A stretch of 64,000 nt of DNA from Chimonanthus salicifolius (Eukaryota; Streptophyta; Magnoliopsida; Laurales; Calycanthaceae): NCBI GenBank assembly GCA_013350335.1, contig CM023536.1, positions 46,074,314-46,138,313 of the forward strand, in the 5' to 3' direction. The position numbers and the translations under genes were made by a program. Below, piece after piece: positions 21,156 through 33,495 of this stretch; the stretch's first letter is position 1; each line of letters opens with the position of its first letter. The notes under the pieces were generated by a model. That model was not told where the DNA came from, searched no databases, and saw only the letters and a list, made by a program, of their open reading frames with translations.

Positions 21156-24100
21156 ATGGCGTCATCTGCAATGATGAGGCTTGGAAGCTCTTTGCCAGTG
21201 CCCAACGTGCAAGAGCTATCCAGAGAGCCGATTATTACGGTCCCACAACGATACCTAAGATCCGACCTAGAGTTTCCAGCCGACTTATCCAGTGAATGTC
21301 TTCCTGCAATTCCTACTATTGACATGACGAAATTGCTAGTTGATGAATCCTTGACTTCTGAACTTGAGAGGCTGCACTCTGCATGCAAAGACTGGGGTTT
21401 CTTTCAGGTATTCATGCAATTTTCTCATTCATTTGACTTTCTTAAACTTGGTTTTCTATAATTTTCTCATGCAAATCCCCTTAGAGACTATGAAAAGACC
21501 TTTAATAGTTAAAAAATTATAACTTGATAATATTTTTGAGATAGAACACAGTCTAAAAAACTAACCATTAAGAGAAGGGTGCTGGTAATATATACTTATT
21601 GGTTTTTTAAATTAATCGATATGAAACTTTTGTCACTTTCACGTAGAAATCACACAACGTGCAACTGAATTCTTTGACTATAGGCGGAATCTAACTTTTA
21701 TAGTATATTAGAAAACCATGACTTGACAATAAATTTAAATTATAATTCACTCTCAAAAGATGTCATAGAGAGAAGGGTGCCATAAATGTTATATGGAATA
21801 ATTGGTTTATCAAATTAACTAATATGGGACTTTTTTCACTTCTTCATTAATCAAGCTCAAAATCCAATTGGGTCAAGCTAAATCCATTTTAGTTTTCAAA
21901 TTATGATCAGGCCATGTTGGTTCAAGTCCTTAAAGAACATACTACACTTCAAAATAGGATATTTATGCTCTGAACTACGTCTTGCAGTTGGTAAACCATG
22001 GTGTTAGCTTATCACTGATTGAGAACATGAAATCTGAAACCCAAGAACTTTTCAACCTTCCCCTACAAGAGAAGAAGAAGTATTGGCAGCAAACTGGATC
22101 TGTTGAGGGCTTCGGCCAGTCTTTCGTTGTCTCGGAGAATCAGAAGCTTGATTGGGGTGATCGGTTCGCTATGATTACCCTCCCAAGCAGTTGCAGGAAT
22201 CACTCTCTATTAGAAAAACTTCCTTTCATTTACAGGTTTCTTTCTTTGTTTCTTTCCTTCCATAGTCAAGAATATCTTCAATGCATGATTTTAGCTTCAT
22301 CTTCATGTTTGCAGAGAGACTGTAGCAACTTATGCATTGGAGGTGCAAAAGCTGGCTTTGGATATGTTACGATTCATGGCTAAAGCTTTAGGAATGGATG
22401 TTGAAGAGATAAATGAGGTTTTTGCAGATGGGTATCAAGCGATGAGGAGCAACTACTATTCACCATGTCCTCAACCTCAGCAAGTGATTGGCCTTACTTC
22501 ACACTCAGATGCAAATGCGATTACCATCTTACTTCAAATTAATGAAGTTCAAGGACTTGAAATCAAGAAAGATGGGATGTGGATTCCTGTCAAGCCAATC
22601 CCAAATGCATTTATAATAAATGTAGGAGACATGTTGGAGGTGAGTTGCTTGAATCAATGGTTGATTTTTTTTTTTTTTTGTTATGTTCGAAGAGAGAAAT
22701 CTTTAGGAGGAGGGGGGTGTTAGTTAATTTTCTTTAATGCTTTATATAAGTAGGTTGAAATTTGAGCTGGGCGGGGCGGGCCAGAACTCAATTCAACGCT
22801 ATGTTAAAACTTATTGAATCCAACTTGATCTGAATTTTTGAGCTGACTCAACCGGAATGCTGGCTCGATCTGACTCGACCCGAGTTTTGACAACTAATCG
22901 CTACTGTTATATAATTTGGTGCACTCAGATCGGATTGGGTTGATTTTAAATTTATCAATTGAACCCAACCAAAATTTCACGCGAGTTTTTTTGGCAACCC
23001 AATAGGGGTGAAACTCGGGTCGGATTTTGGCTCGGACCCACATGACCCGACCCAAAAATCATGCGGATCGGGTTATGAAAGTCGGGTCGGGTTGAGAAGT
23101 TAGAAACCCGCATTGAATTCGGGCCGGGTTGGGTTGAGAGATTTTAAAGTTAACCAGACTCGACCAGGTAAAAAGTAGGATAAAGTAGGTTCAAAATGCG
23201 GGTCGGGTCGGGTTTCGAGTTGAGTCGGGTTATAATTCGGGTCAAGACGTCCGGGTCAAGTCGGATCAGGTTCCATATATTAGTAACTCAGACCCAACCC
23301 GGCCTGGCCCGATTTCAGCCCTACAACCCACCTTGGCTAATTGTAGTTTGCGCTTCATTTGAAGGTGCCATCCATAAGATTAAGTGACTCAAAAAATTTC
23401 ACATGTTCTTGACTTGTCACCATATTTTTTTAACTAGGATGAATATATTGCTGGATCGATAAGATTTTGGCCATGGAATATATTTATTTCAAATGATTTT
23501 AGTCTTACATTTAAATGTCTTTTGAACTCTACTACAAGTTTTTCTTTACATCCGAAAACAACCTAGGACTCAATAATACCTAATCATGTTTTCTAAGAAA
23601 ATCTTCTAAGATGAAAATGCTTATATTCCTAACAAATATTGTTAGATACTTAAAAGGTCAAAAGATTTAGGTATTATTTACTGTTGTCATCATCATCAAA
23701 TTCTAAAATCTTATCTATATGTGTTGATATGTTCAAATTTTGCTTCTCCATTCAACTCCATTATAAACCAAATCCCCAATTATTCTACTATATATAAATA
23801 TATATAATGTCTTAATACATTTTTTAATTCCATAGGTCTTGTTTGTCACTTAATTATTTTTTCATATTTACCATTTTTTATACTTCTTGGCAGATAATAA
23901 CGAATGGAACTTATCAAAGTGTTCTACATCGTGGAGCTGTAAATTCAAAGCAAGAGAGGCTATCTGTAGCCACATTCTGCAGCCCAAGACTAACGGCTGA
24001 GATTGGACCATCACGCAGTCTAATCGGTCCGCAGAACCCGCCACTATACAGAAGAGTGATCATGGAAAAATACTTGAAAGATTACTTTGGGCAGGAACTC

Positions 24101-24169
24101 AAAGACAAATCAATGATAGAAACCATGAAGATTTCACGAGAGGAGTATCAAAACATATATCAAATGTAG
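21156..24169 (+). CDS. Dioxygenase gene C: intact SRG1-like 2OG/Fe(II) oxygenase, 366 aa
   Basis: Exons 21156-21407, 21988-22235, 22315-22639 and 23894-24169; introns of 580, 79 and 1254 bp with GT/AG ends. Total 1101 nt, 366 residues. The N-terminal DIOX_N region includes [13 protein letters not shown] across the exon 1/2 joint. The oxygenase core has NYYSPCPQP, the HxD pair H230/D232 (TSHSDAN), the distal H287 (LHRGAVN) and R297-x-S299 (RLSVATF) for 2-oxoglutarate. All catalytic residues are present and the length suits the DOXC family. Such soluble cytosolic enzymes hydroxylate, demethylate or desaturate small molecules; the substrate here is unknown. ATG 21156 is chosen because it follows the CT-rich leader and starts the conserved [12 protein letters not shown] segment. 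Intron 3 carries a hAT-type MITE. Confidence 0.95.
23003..23323. mobile_element. hAT-type MITE (GGGTCGGGT-rich) in intron 3 of gene C
   Basis: 321 bp from TAGGGGTGAAACTCGGGT to CCCGATTTCAGCCCTA, an inverted repeat of TAGGGxTGAAA type. It is flanked by 8-bp direct repeats CAACCCAA (22995-23002) and CAACCCAC (23324-23331), 7 of 8 matching, as expected for hAT. The interior is rich in GGGTCGGGTCGGGTT. No frame. Confidence 0.7.
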
Positions 24170-24790
24170 ACTCAGTTCCTAAAACTATGCTCTAAATATA
24201 ATTAGGTCATATTATCATGAACACTATCTAAATTCAATTAGACCATATGTTTGAATGTATGGAATTGTGAAGTAGAAGCGATAACAAGAGCAAATTTCTG
24301 GGCATTTTCAGTGGTCTGTAGCATTTTACCATTGAACACTTGAGCATGTATTGGTTCAAATTTAAGGCAAGTTCAAGCCCAATTTCCTCTTCTGCAGTGA
24401 TTGCGGACATTGAATCCGATGAATCCGACAACGATCCGATCGAAGACAAACAAATCCAATTCGACAAAATTGATGAGTTTGCTCTCTAAATTTATGCACA
24501 AATCAATGGAAGAAAGAAAGGGTCCGAACACAACTCATTATATCCATTAGTACCCAAATATTGGTCCGGACCCATTTAACCTTTTTAGGCCTAAAAAACA
24601 GTAAACTAAGCCCATTTGCTACCACAGTGGACCTAACTCAAAATCCATGTCAACAAGACAACAACTGAGTTACCGACACAATATTGTTCATGGTTCTATA
24701 AATCCCCTTATTTCTCATGTTAAATGGTTTGATAATAAGAAATTTTTTTTACAATGATTTATTTTTTCAAAAATAAAGGCAAAAAAAGGT
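24170..24790. other. 3' flank of gene C, duplicated behind E
   Basis: Collinear with 47502-48080. Open frames on the minus strand occur in both copies (24234-24467 and 47534-47767) and keep the same frame, but they resemble no known protein and lie in the gene 3' flank. A third, diverged relative of this stretch is at 36295-36540. Confidence 0.6.
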
Positions 24791-24809
24791 TTGCATAATA
24801 GTAATAACA

Positions 24810-25020
24810 AGAAGGGTGGCCATTTAGAAAACCCAAATTTTCTTTTATGAGACATCTTATTTCAAAATTTTATATAAGATTACCATTTTGCCCTTCAGTA
24901 AAAAAAAAACAATTCCTCTCTCCAAAACTGAGGGGTAAAATGGTAATTTCAAATAAAATTTTAAAATTGAACATCTCTTTAAAAAAATGTCGAGTGTCTA
25001 AATAGCTAATCCAACAATAA
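24810..25020. mobile_element. MULE-type MITE
   Basis: About 200 bp. The left end GGTGGCCATTTAGAAAACC and the inner GATTACCATTTTGCCCTTC are mirrored at the right by GGGGTAAAATGGTAATTTC and GTGTCTAAATAGC. It lies in a stretch absent from the E copy. Target duplication is unclear (AACAAGAAG against AACAATAAT). Confidence 0.6.
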
Positions 25021-25540
25021 TTGTAAGTGGGACTGACAAAACTTGTTTTATTTGTAGACAGCCTGCACATCACCCAGTACTAAAAACATCCATAAATTGA
25101 TATAAAACAAAGACATCAGGAATTCAATATTGTATTTTTCTGTGAATTAGATCGATGTGGTACATAGTAACACTAATAGATTGTTGTACATGGACTGACA
25201 TTGCGTTCCCTTGTCTTTGGGGAAGTCACTCTATTTGGCAAACATTTAATTTCCTCCAGTCAATTGGGTGAAAACGATTTTGAAGTTAGACTTATATTAA
25301 ATAAAGTTATTATATTTTTTAATTTTTTTAAATAGCATGTTAGAATGTGGAGTAAGTGATAGTATATTTTATGATAGAGTTAATAGGAGAAGAAGAACTC
25401 GTAAAACTGACTTAAGATAAAAATGATTAGTGGTTGACAAATCAAGATGTTGATGACTCTTAATAAGATTTGTAGTTGTTAGACAAGCTCAGTAATAAAT
25501 TGAAACCATTTTCTTCTTTATATGTTGAGTGCCTTAATTA
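25021..25540. other. Gene-free AT-rich segment
   Basis: No coding sequence, RNA gene or clear repeat is recognised. It lies within the part of the C flank (24790-26020) that has no counterpart behind E. Confidence 0.5.
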
Positions 25541-25760
25541 TTCATATAATGGTTTGGCATTCATGGCATTTAAAATTAGGGCACATAAATAAAGATAGAA
25601 TAGACAAATTGGTGAAATAACAATTGACTAACATGTGTGAATCTTGTCTGAGTGGAAAAAGGATAAGTTCTATGAGTAAAGAGTTGTTGAATCTTATTCA
25701 ATTTGGTATTTGTGTTCCATTCGATGTTTGAACGTATAAAGGTAAGAAAATACTTTTAAC
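25541..25760 (+). pseudogene. Decayed Copia polyprotein fragment (GAG-pre-integrase)
   Basis: The plus-strand frame from about 25562 reads WHLKLGHINKDRIDKLVK, stops, then continues CESCLSGKRISSM. This is the His/Cys pre-integrase motif of Copia elements, followed by a weak match to the start of integrase. Many stops and no LTR nearby: an ancient remnant. Confidence 0.65.
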
Positions 25761-26179
25761 AAGATAGATTTTAGCTAATACAGATATGCCTCAGATAAAT
25801 TTAAAATATTTAAGGCTGAAGGAAAAAGAATAAAAGGAGAAGAAATTAAGACTTTTAATTGATAAAGATTATGAGTAACACATCTGTTTAAAATTATGTG
25901 TCAATCATAAGATTGTGCATCAAACCACCCTTTATGATACTCTACAACAAATTGATGTTGCAGAAATAGAAGAATGTAACCTTATCAAGAGCGGGGATCC
26001 TCTCTTACACTAGAAAAATGTAAACTTAAATCAACTCTAACATTCAACGTTGTTTTCCTTAAATTTAATATTTTACCTCATCATTCAAAATTTAAATTGC
26101 TAAACATTAAAGTTGCCGGCTAAAAGTCTAATAATACTTAAATGCTAAATGTTGAGGTAAAATGTTAAACAATAAACTT

Positions 26180-26363
26180 AAATGTTGAATGTTAACCCAC
26201 ATTGCTATAGCTCAGCTAGTTACCTCCCGCCTCAGGAAGTAGAAGGTCACGGATTCGAGCCCCCATGGCATAATCTTGGTGTGTCTTAGGAGTAGAGGTT
26301 CACCCATGGGAGTTTTACGTTGGGTTTCCTACACGTGAATTCAAAAAAAATGTTGAATGTTAA
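26180..26363 (+). repeat. tRNA-derived SINE with 16-bp target duplication
   Basis: SINE body 26196-26347 in plus orientation, with an A-box-like TAGCTCAGCTAGTT near 26208 and a B-box-like GGATTCGAGCC at 26251-26261, ending in a short A tail. It is flanked by perfect 16-bp repeats (AAATGTTGAATGTTAA) at 26180-26195 and 26348-26363. The paralogous site near 48355-48375 is empty, so it was inserted after the C/E duplication. Confidence 0.9.
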
Positions 26364-27150
26364 GGTAAAATGGTAAATGTAGATATGAAAGGTGCAATTG
26401 AATTTCAGTACTTAATTGTGTTTTGTAGGGTGCTTTTCACGTTACCTCAAGTGTAATACACTCGATTCCTTTGATGATCAATAGTTAGATGATAGAGCTC
26501 ATAAATTTGAATTTTTTTTGTTAAACATACATGGTAAAATTGTCGGTAGATAAGGTGCTGATAGTATTTTGTCGTTTTGCATGATATGGAATAAGGTGGT
26601 GACTGCACCTAAGTTTATTGGAGTTTTGGCGTGTACACACGGGGAGAATCCTTTTGTAATAGAGCAATCAATATTTCAACTATTTTTTAGAACAAGAACA
26701 TGCAGCACAATTTATAAGGGCTCATTTTTGCAGCATAGAGGTTGTGGGTTAAAGTCCCATAGGTGTTAGATAGATAGTTGACCCATGAAAACAATTTACC
26801 AAATCCAAAAATAAAAGGTCAATCCCTTATATATAGAACAGTGGTGATAAACTTATGCATAATGAAGGAGACTAGAGCAGGAGTTTGTTCAAATTCTCTT
26901 TTGTCATTCCATTGGAATCCATTCCCTTTATGGATTACTATAACTTGTAAAGATATATTTTTCCATTATTGAATTTAACTGTTGCCTGTAAAAAATAATA
27001 ATATTAATTAATGATCACATAATTCCTTAAGTGAAAATTACTGTACCTTTCCTTCCGATATCTATTATTGAAATTCATGTCTGGAAATGTTGCTCCTGAT
27101 ACTCCATTTGATCTTCCAGGTATATACTGGTGCTTGACTACGGCACTTTA
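26364..27150. other. C flank continued, then gene-free sequence
   Basis: 26364-26560 is collinear with 48375-48660 behind E. From 26560 to 27150 no gene is seen; a possible SINE remnant with B-box-like GGTTAAAGTCCC lies near 26740-26765. Confidence 0.5.
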
Positions 27151-28271
27151 TGTTGACATGAGTTGTAAATGAGGGTGTAATTCAGTAATTGTAGGGTTTA
27201 CAGTTACCGATTGTATAGCCTAAGTTAGTGTATAACTTATAGCAGTTTCCTATAATAGCTGACCTGTATTGTTCTATATAAGGGACATCTTGTACAAAGT
27301 TACATATAATGAAATATAGACTTGATATTTTGACATGCTATTAGAGCCACCGATCTTAGGGTTTATGTTATACTAGAAACACAAATCCCACCGTTGATCA
27401 GTTTTTTTTTTTTCCCTAGCAAGTGGAACCCATCCGAAGGGGTTTCCATTGCTGAGGTTGATTGGTCCTACTGCTCGGCTGAACTTGTGCTGATCTGAGA
27501 CCAACGCCGAGTGCACGCCGGGATTCCGTTCCGATCTGGGAGCCGATCTGCAATCGGAATCGGACCTGGCGACACCGCCGACTGCTGCCTTCCGCCTCTC
27601 CCCGCGGCTTTGTGATCTGTTATGTTTTCTCTGAACACCAGCTACTTCCTTTCTCCGAGCGCATGCCGTGCTGATCTGCGCCAACCGCCGCACGCACGCC
27701 GGGATTCCGTTCAGATCTGGGCACCGATCTGCGATTGAAATCGAACCTCGCGACACTGCCGACTGACCGCCTTCCACCGCGGCTTCTTTCTCTGCTCTGT
27801 TTCTCTTCTCTGCTCGCCTAAACTCCAGATCGCTTCCCGATCTGCGTTCGTTGGCGCCTGCTGCCGCTGGTCCTCCTCCGGCTTCTGTTATGCTGTTGAA
27901 AACAGAGGAATAGCCGGCGGAAATCAGAACCGCGGCGGCATACTGGCAAGGGCCGGAAACCTATTTCCATCTTCGATTTGCTGCTCTCTGCGTCCCCAGA
28001 TCTGTTGTTCTTGTTCGGCCGCCCCGTCCCGCCTTGCCACCATCGAGCGGTCTCCGGCAGGCAGCCTTCAGTTCGCTTCCGCCCAGCAGGGACCGTGAGG
28101 TCTCTTTTCTCTGCAGCAAACCACCGCGCGGCTCCCTCCTTTCCTCTATACCTGACCGACGGTCAGGCCCAGTTCGGGGGTTTCCAACCGCACGAACTGC
28201 TTGCTACTCGGCCCTGCTGGTTGCAGATCTGCGGATTTCCTACTCATGGCAGAAGATTCTGGTTCGTCCTC
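27151..28271 (+). mobile_element. Copia-3: LTR, leader and gag start only
   Basis: LTR 27151-27335 (185 bp, TGTTGACATG to TTTTGACA) is followed by a primer-binding site resembling initiator tRNA-Met (TGCTATTAGAGCC, 27336-27348). A GC-rich leader follows (27349-28245) with about ten GATCTG motifs. Then comes an ATG at 28246 opening MAEDSGSS. After nine codons the frame is cut by the 1.7-kb repeat at 28272. No Copia sequence resumes after that repeat, so the rest has been lost. Confidence 0.8.
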
Positions 28272-30004
28272 TGTTGTGCAAATTTTAAATTTATAAATCG
28301 CAAGATCACGAACCATTAGATAGTATAGCGATTAAGTGCGAGGTCGAACCCATCGGAACTTAGGAAAATATATCCATGAAAATACACCATTGAATTAGAT
28401 ATTTTAAGAACTTTGAGAAGTATGGAGATAAATCATAAATATGAAATAATTTATCTAATCTATGAGTTTTAATCTTAATTTAGAAACATTCTAGATTTAA
28501 ACATAGAATCTAACAATTTAACTAATTTTAATTAAAATGGTGGCATTAATATAAAAATATAAACAATCTCCATTTAATTTAAAATACAGAATTAAGATGC
28601 AATTAAATTATTTCCAATCTAGTTCATCAATTTCAAAGATTTGAGTTTTTATAAACAAAAATAAAATTAAAGACACCTAAACTACCTCTGTACATATTTA
28701 CAGTGGAACTGGCTCAAAGAATCAAGGAGGCATTATTTTTCATATTTTAAAAAATAATATCAAGGCTTAGAATACGGAGCTCACATTTATTATTTATCAT
28801 GTACTCAAATTCTTCATCTATTAAAATCCTCATTATGAAATTTATGAAATCAATTAAAATAAGAAAATTCAAATCCGGCCTTAGGCTAAATAAAATTTAA
28901 ACTTGCAATTTCGAATCTAAAAGTTTTTCTGCTCTTAAAAAGAGCCTTAGACTGAAAAAATCAAGTTCTATTTATCCTAAAGATTTTTTCTGCTTTCATT
29001 GAACAACTTAAAATAATCTCTAACATAAATCCATAAAAAGAATTAAAATAAAATCAAACTTTCATCATATAAAAATAAATAAGTGGAAAACCATATTTCT
29101 AAGGGTTTTTCTGCCTTTTAATTATTAATAAAATTTGGAATTAAGAATTATAATGTATTAAAATTTTGGAATAAAGACATAAGAAAAAATACAATGGAAA
29201 ACAAAATCCACCAATCTTAGAACTCAATGTGGATTGAAAATCCCACGGTCTTTCTCCTCCTCTTCTTCCTCTCCTCTCCTTTACTTCAATGCCCAAGTTC
29301 AGTTTTCTCAATGGGAGAGGGCTAGTATTTATAGATGAAAGGAGGTGGAATGAATGGATTGGATTCAAAGATTTAAATAAAACAAGGGACACATGGAGGG
29401 CGGATTTGATTTGTGCTAAATATGGGATAACTTAAAAGAGGCAAGGAGCTAAATTTGTATAAGGAAAGTGGGTGCAGAATCCCATTTTTTACACATGCAC
29501 CATCTTGTAGCTCAGTTTTGACCATTTTAACTTCCGAATCAGGAAAAGTCGTAAACTACAAAGTTGTAGCTCTTGAAGTCTTCTTTCCAACGCAAAAAGA
29601 ATCAAAGAAATCGAACATCGGAATAGAAATTTATGACCAAAATACCAAACATGTGTCAAACCTTCCTTATTTTTCTCCCTTTCTTATTTTCTTTCTTTCC
29701 TTAATCCACTTGCCAAATTCGAAAATCCTCTTATATTGACTTTGTAAATTTCGAATTTCCTCTTGAGATGATGAAAATATTATTCACACATGTGAATTTC
29801 TTCATGGGCTTTTCTTAATAGGCTCAATAATTGGGCTTGAGGTCCAAAATAACTCATAATGCGCCCAGGCTTTATATTTAAGCATTTTTCCTGTCATCCT
29901 CACTTTTAAACCTGCAAAACACAAAATTATACTAATTAGATAAAATTAAATAAAATGAGGTATTAACAATAATAAATTAGGAGTAAAATATGTATTTATT
30001 TTGC
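28272..30004. repeat. 1.7-kb solo-LTR-like repeat, copy 1 (inside Copia-3)
   Basis: Collinear with 50968-52642. Starts TGTTGTGCAAATTTTAAATT and contains GTGCGAGGTCGAACCCATCG, a wording seen near LTR starts of some plant Gypsy families. It ends TTTATTTTGC at 30004, lacking the last few bases of copy 2, so the right end is truncated. No coding frame. A minus-strand frame at 29141-29392 has a related one at 51830-52021 but no recognised product. Confidence 0.75.
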
Positions 30005-31180
30005 TAATTCTTATTCTATTTTAATTCTGAATATGCTAATTTCACTTGGATGGGTAAATTTTTCAATGCTCTGTATTGTTGGCTTCTTGATCTTTTTAAG
30101 TTAAAAAAATTAGTGTCTAGAATAATTTATTTTATAATATATAATTAAAATTTTAATTAAATATTACTTATAATAATATGTTAAATACCAATAAGGCCCT
30201 ATTTAGGTTTTTTGTCTGAGGCCTCAACTTGTTTCTAGACAGCCCTGCTTAGGGCTTGACTTAACAAGAAATTGTTCGCTCTGGGCCTCGCACATAGTGA
30301 GCCCGCACGGTTTTCCATTTGGGCCCGAGCCCACATAGCCCGGCCCAAAACGCGTCTTGTGAGTTAAGAGGGCTTGGCCTCATATAAGCACCCACTACTC
30401 TTCCTTCTCTACCGATGTGGGACTCCCCACATCGGTTCCCAGGTGACAGTCCATCTGGGCAAGGATTTCACAGTATTAATGTCTGTACTCAGGTATATAG
30501 ACCCACATCAAATAGGGTGGTGATGAGTTGGGAGAAATAGTCTTTCCTTCAATATATTATCTAGCGAAATCATTTTGATTAGATATATATGTTATCATAT
30601 ATTTTGCTTGGACTGTATTGCACCATCCATGCTGTATTTGGATTACTCTGCCATGGATTTGTGGGTGAAATTCAAGTAAACTAGAGATGAGCATGTTATT
30701 GAACTTTTTTGAGCTTGTTTTTATTTTTTTAACCATGATGTGATCGAAAATGTGTTTTTTTTTTTAATGATGAATGTGACAAACATGATGACAGATGGCT
30801 TGATTTTTAGAAAATGTAAAGAACTATTGAAATTTTTAATTCCTCAGAATCATTAAAAAAAAAATCATACTAATTTCGAGTGACTTGGTCTACAATTTTA
30901 TCCCAATAGCAGAAAATGCTACCAAATCAATTTTTTTTTTTCAGATCATGTATTTAGCATTCTACCCTTTATTTCTGTCATCTTGTTTTGTATTTAACTT
31001 GTGGATTTAGAATTAACGCACATAGATATTTAGTATTTTACCCTTTAATTTTGTTTTTTAGATGCCTGCACATATATTATGTTAGCATGAGATTTTACCA
31101 TTCAATTTTAACATTCAAAATTCATAATATTTAACATTTTATAACTCAGTATTCAACATTCAAATTCAAAATTACAAGTT
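30005..31180. other. Gene-free; dispersed repeat and GATGTGGGACT motif
   Basis: 30005-30250 is an inverted relative of 17890-18150. At 30411-30436 an inverted repeat ACCGATGTGGGACTCCCCAC...GGT is seen, a wording common in plant repeats. The rest is AT-rich without frames. Confidence 0.5.
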
Positions 31181-31189
31181 TTATATTTG

Positions 31190-31385
31190 TCATTTGACAG
31201 AGACAGGTGTTCAGGCTTCTCACATGGTTAATCATCTCAAACCTCTCAAACTACACATATTAGGTAAGAATACGGGGAATGGCCCGTTGGGATGGAGTGG
31301 GAATCAATCACAAGATCTCCGTCTCAGGAGGCAGGTTCTTGGCAGCCACTCCAACCCCTTCGAGTTACATTTAGAATTTTAGCAT
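31190..31385 (-). repeat. Possible SINE
   Basis: On the minus strand TGGCTGCCAAGAACCTGCC is followed by GTGATTGATTCCCACTCC, a spacing like A and B boxes. There is no clear tail or target duplication, so confidence is low. Confidence 0.35.
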
Positions 31386-31995
31386 TCAATTTTAGGTATT
31401 CAATATTTATATACGTTTTCAATCATTTGGTGTCTAGACATGGATGAAATTTTGAAATTATAAATTCCAAACTCACATTTAATATTTTAAATTAAAATTA
31501 ATTAAGTTTTTTAATTAATTGTTGATCTCAAATGCTAACTGTGACATTTGTAATTTTGAAATTAAATTTCAATATTTAATTTTAAATGTAGAATATCTGG
31601 ATGTGAAAGAGTTGTAAAATGTTTAATTAAATGTAAAAAATTATAAATGTGAAAGTGTAAATGTAAAATTTTGAGTTTTATATTTTTATTTGAGGTTTGA
31701 ATTTTTAATGTTCAATTTTTAAGTCGTAAAATGTTAAAATTTAAATGAATTCTGAATGCTAGAATGAATAAATACTGAAGTTGAATGTTGAATATAGATC
31801 AAAAGGCTAAACAAAGAATAAATTATTGATTCTCTAAATGTCGAATACTAATATTAAATTTATATTTTTTACTCTCATTCATAAATGTAAAATTAATTAC
31901 GTGACACCTGTGGAGGTTTTATTTGGATTTCCTGCAGTTTACACAAGTAAATTCAAAAAAAAAAAAAAAATACAACATAGAGAAGCATGACACAT
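31386..31995. other. Gene-free AT-rich segment
   Basis: Many degenerate ATTCAAAATT/AATGTTAAA words, reminiscent of 26040-26200, but no frame or boundary is defined. Confidence 0.4.
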
Positions 31996-33495
31996 GCAAT
32001 CCGAACTCCGGTGTCATCGGAGCCGCTAAGGCAGTGGCACTTTCACTGTTTCATGGAATCTTAACATCGATGTCACAGTCTTTGTCAAAATTTAATTTTA
32101 TTTTTGACAAATGTATTGTTCAGTGACTTATAAAGACCCTTCTATTTTTTACTTCAATGGGAAAACTACTTTTATATATTTAATAGTGACTTATAAAGAC
32201 CCTTCTATTTTTTACTTCAATGGGAAAACTACTTTTATATATTTAATAGCTAAACTTTGGTGGGTCATATAGACACCACATTTTCCTTTAGACACCATTT
32301 TTCGTCTTTAGATGTGAAATTATCATTTTACTCTTCTATTTTTTATCGTGTAAATAAATATCCAGTTCATTTTTTGTTCGTTCAGACGATGAGACCATCC
32401 GAACGAACATTTTAGTGTAAAATGAGTTCGTCCGGATGGACTTCTCTGTGTGTTGTGGATAGAGATTTTCAAACGAGGTCGTTTCTCGACCGATTTCTAC
32501 AAATAACGTATCAAAATTCATCCACTCTGAATTTTATGAACTCCAGTACTTATTTTAAGTGAAAAGGGTATAGTTTTGGACTTAAAAAATCATATCTAAA
32601 GAACTAAGGAAAAATGACATTCCCTATTGATTCTTTAGGTATAATTTTTGAAATCTAAAACTATACCCTTTTTACTTAAAATCAATCACGGAGTTCATAA
32701 AATTCAGAATAGATGAATTTTGATATCTTGTTTATAGAAATCGATCGAGAAACCGCCTCTCTGCCAACTATAGCATTTGCGTGTTTGGCTCGGGTTTTTA
32801 AACAAGACAGTTTCTCAACCAATTTTTACAAACAAATTATCAAAATTCATCTATTCTAAATTTTATGAACTACAAAACTAATTTTAAATGAAAAATACAT
32901 AGTTTTGGAATTAAAAAATCGTACCCAACGAATTAAAAGGGAAGATATTTTTTTCTGAATTCTTTGGGTACGGTTTTTGAAATCCAAAACTATACTCTTT
33001 TCACTTAAAATTAATATCAGAGTTCATAAAATTCAAAGTAGATAAATTTTGATACTTTGTTTGTAGAAATCGGTTGAGAAACGGTATTGTTTGAAAATCC
33101 TTCTCCACAACCTAAAGAGAGAAGACCGTCCGAACGAACCCATTTTACACTGAAATGTTTGTTCGACGAACGAAAAATGAACTAGATGTTTGTTCGGACG
33201 ATCTAAAATGGAAGGGCAAACTGGTAATTTTACACTTAAAAACGAAAAATGGTGTCTACTAGAGGAAAATGTGGTGTCTATATGGCCAGCCAAAGTTTAT
33301 ATATTAAATATATAAAAGTGGTTTTCCCATTGAAGTAAAAAATAGAAGGGTTTTTTTAAGTCACTGAACAATACATTTGTCAAAAATAAAATAAAATTTT
33401 GACAAAGTCTGTGACATCGATGTTAAGATTCCATGAAACAGTGCAAGTGGCGGCCACTGCCTTAGCGGCTTTGGTGACACTGGAGTTCGGATTGC
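31996..33495. mobile_element. Large fold-back element, palindrome within palindrome
   Basis: The outer ends GCAATCCGAACTCC (31996-32009) and GGAGTTCGGATTGC (33482-33495) are exact reverse complements, and imperfect pairing continues inwards towards about 32745. Each half is itself an inverted repeat: about 32461-32600 pairs with 32620-32760, and 32790-32930 pairs with 32950-33100. MULE-like ends with TAGACACCACATTTTCCT lie at 32268 and, inverted, at 33270. One arm has a perfect 63-bp tandem duplication (32124-32186, 32187-32249); the other arm has one copy. No transposase. Confidence 0.85.

Noticed and set aside
26206..26262. A tRNA gene
   Set aside because: A-box and B-box-like motifs are present but the cloverleaf is not; the unit has an A tail and target duplication, so it is a SINE.
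27373..27777. 134-codon minus-strand frame
   Set aside because: It lies in the GC-rich leader of Copia-3, antisense and full of the GATCTG repeat; no protein similarity recognised.
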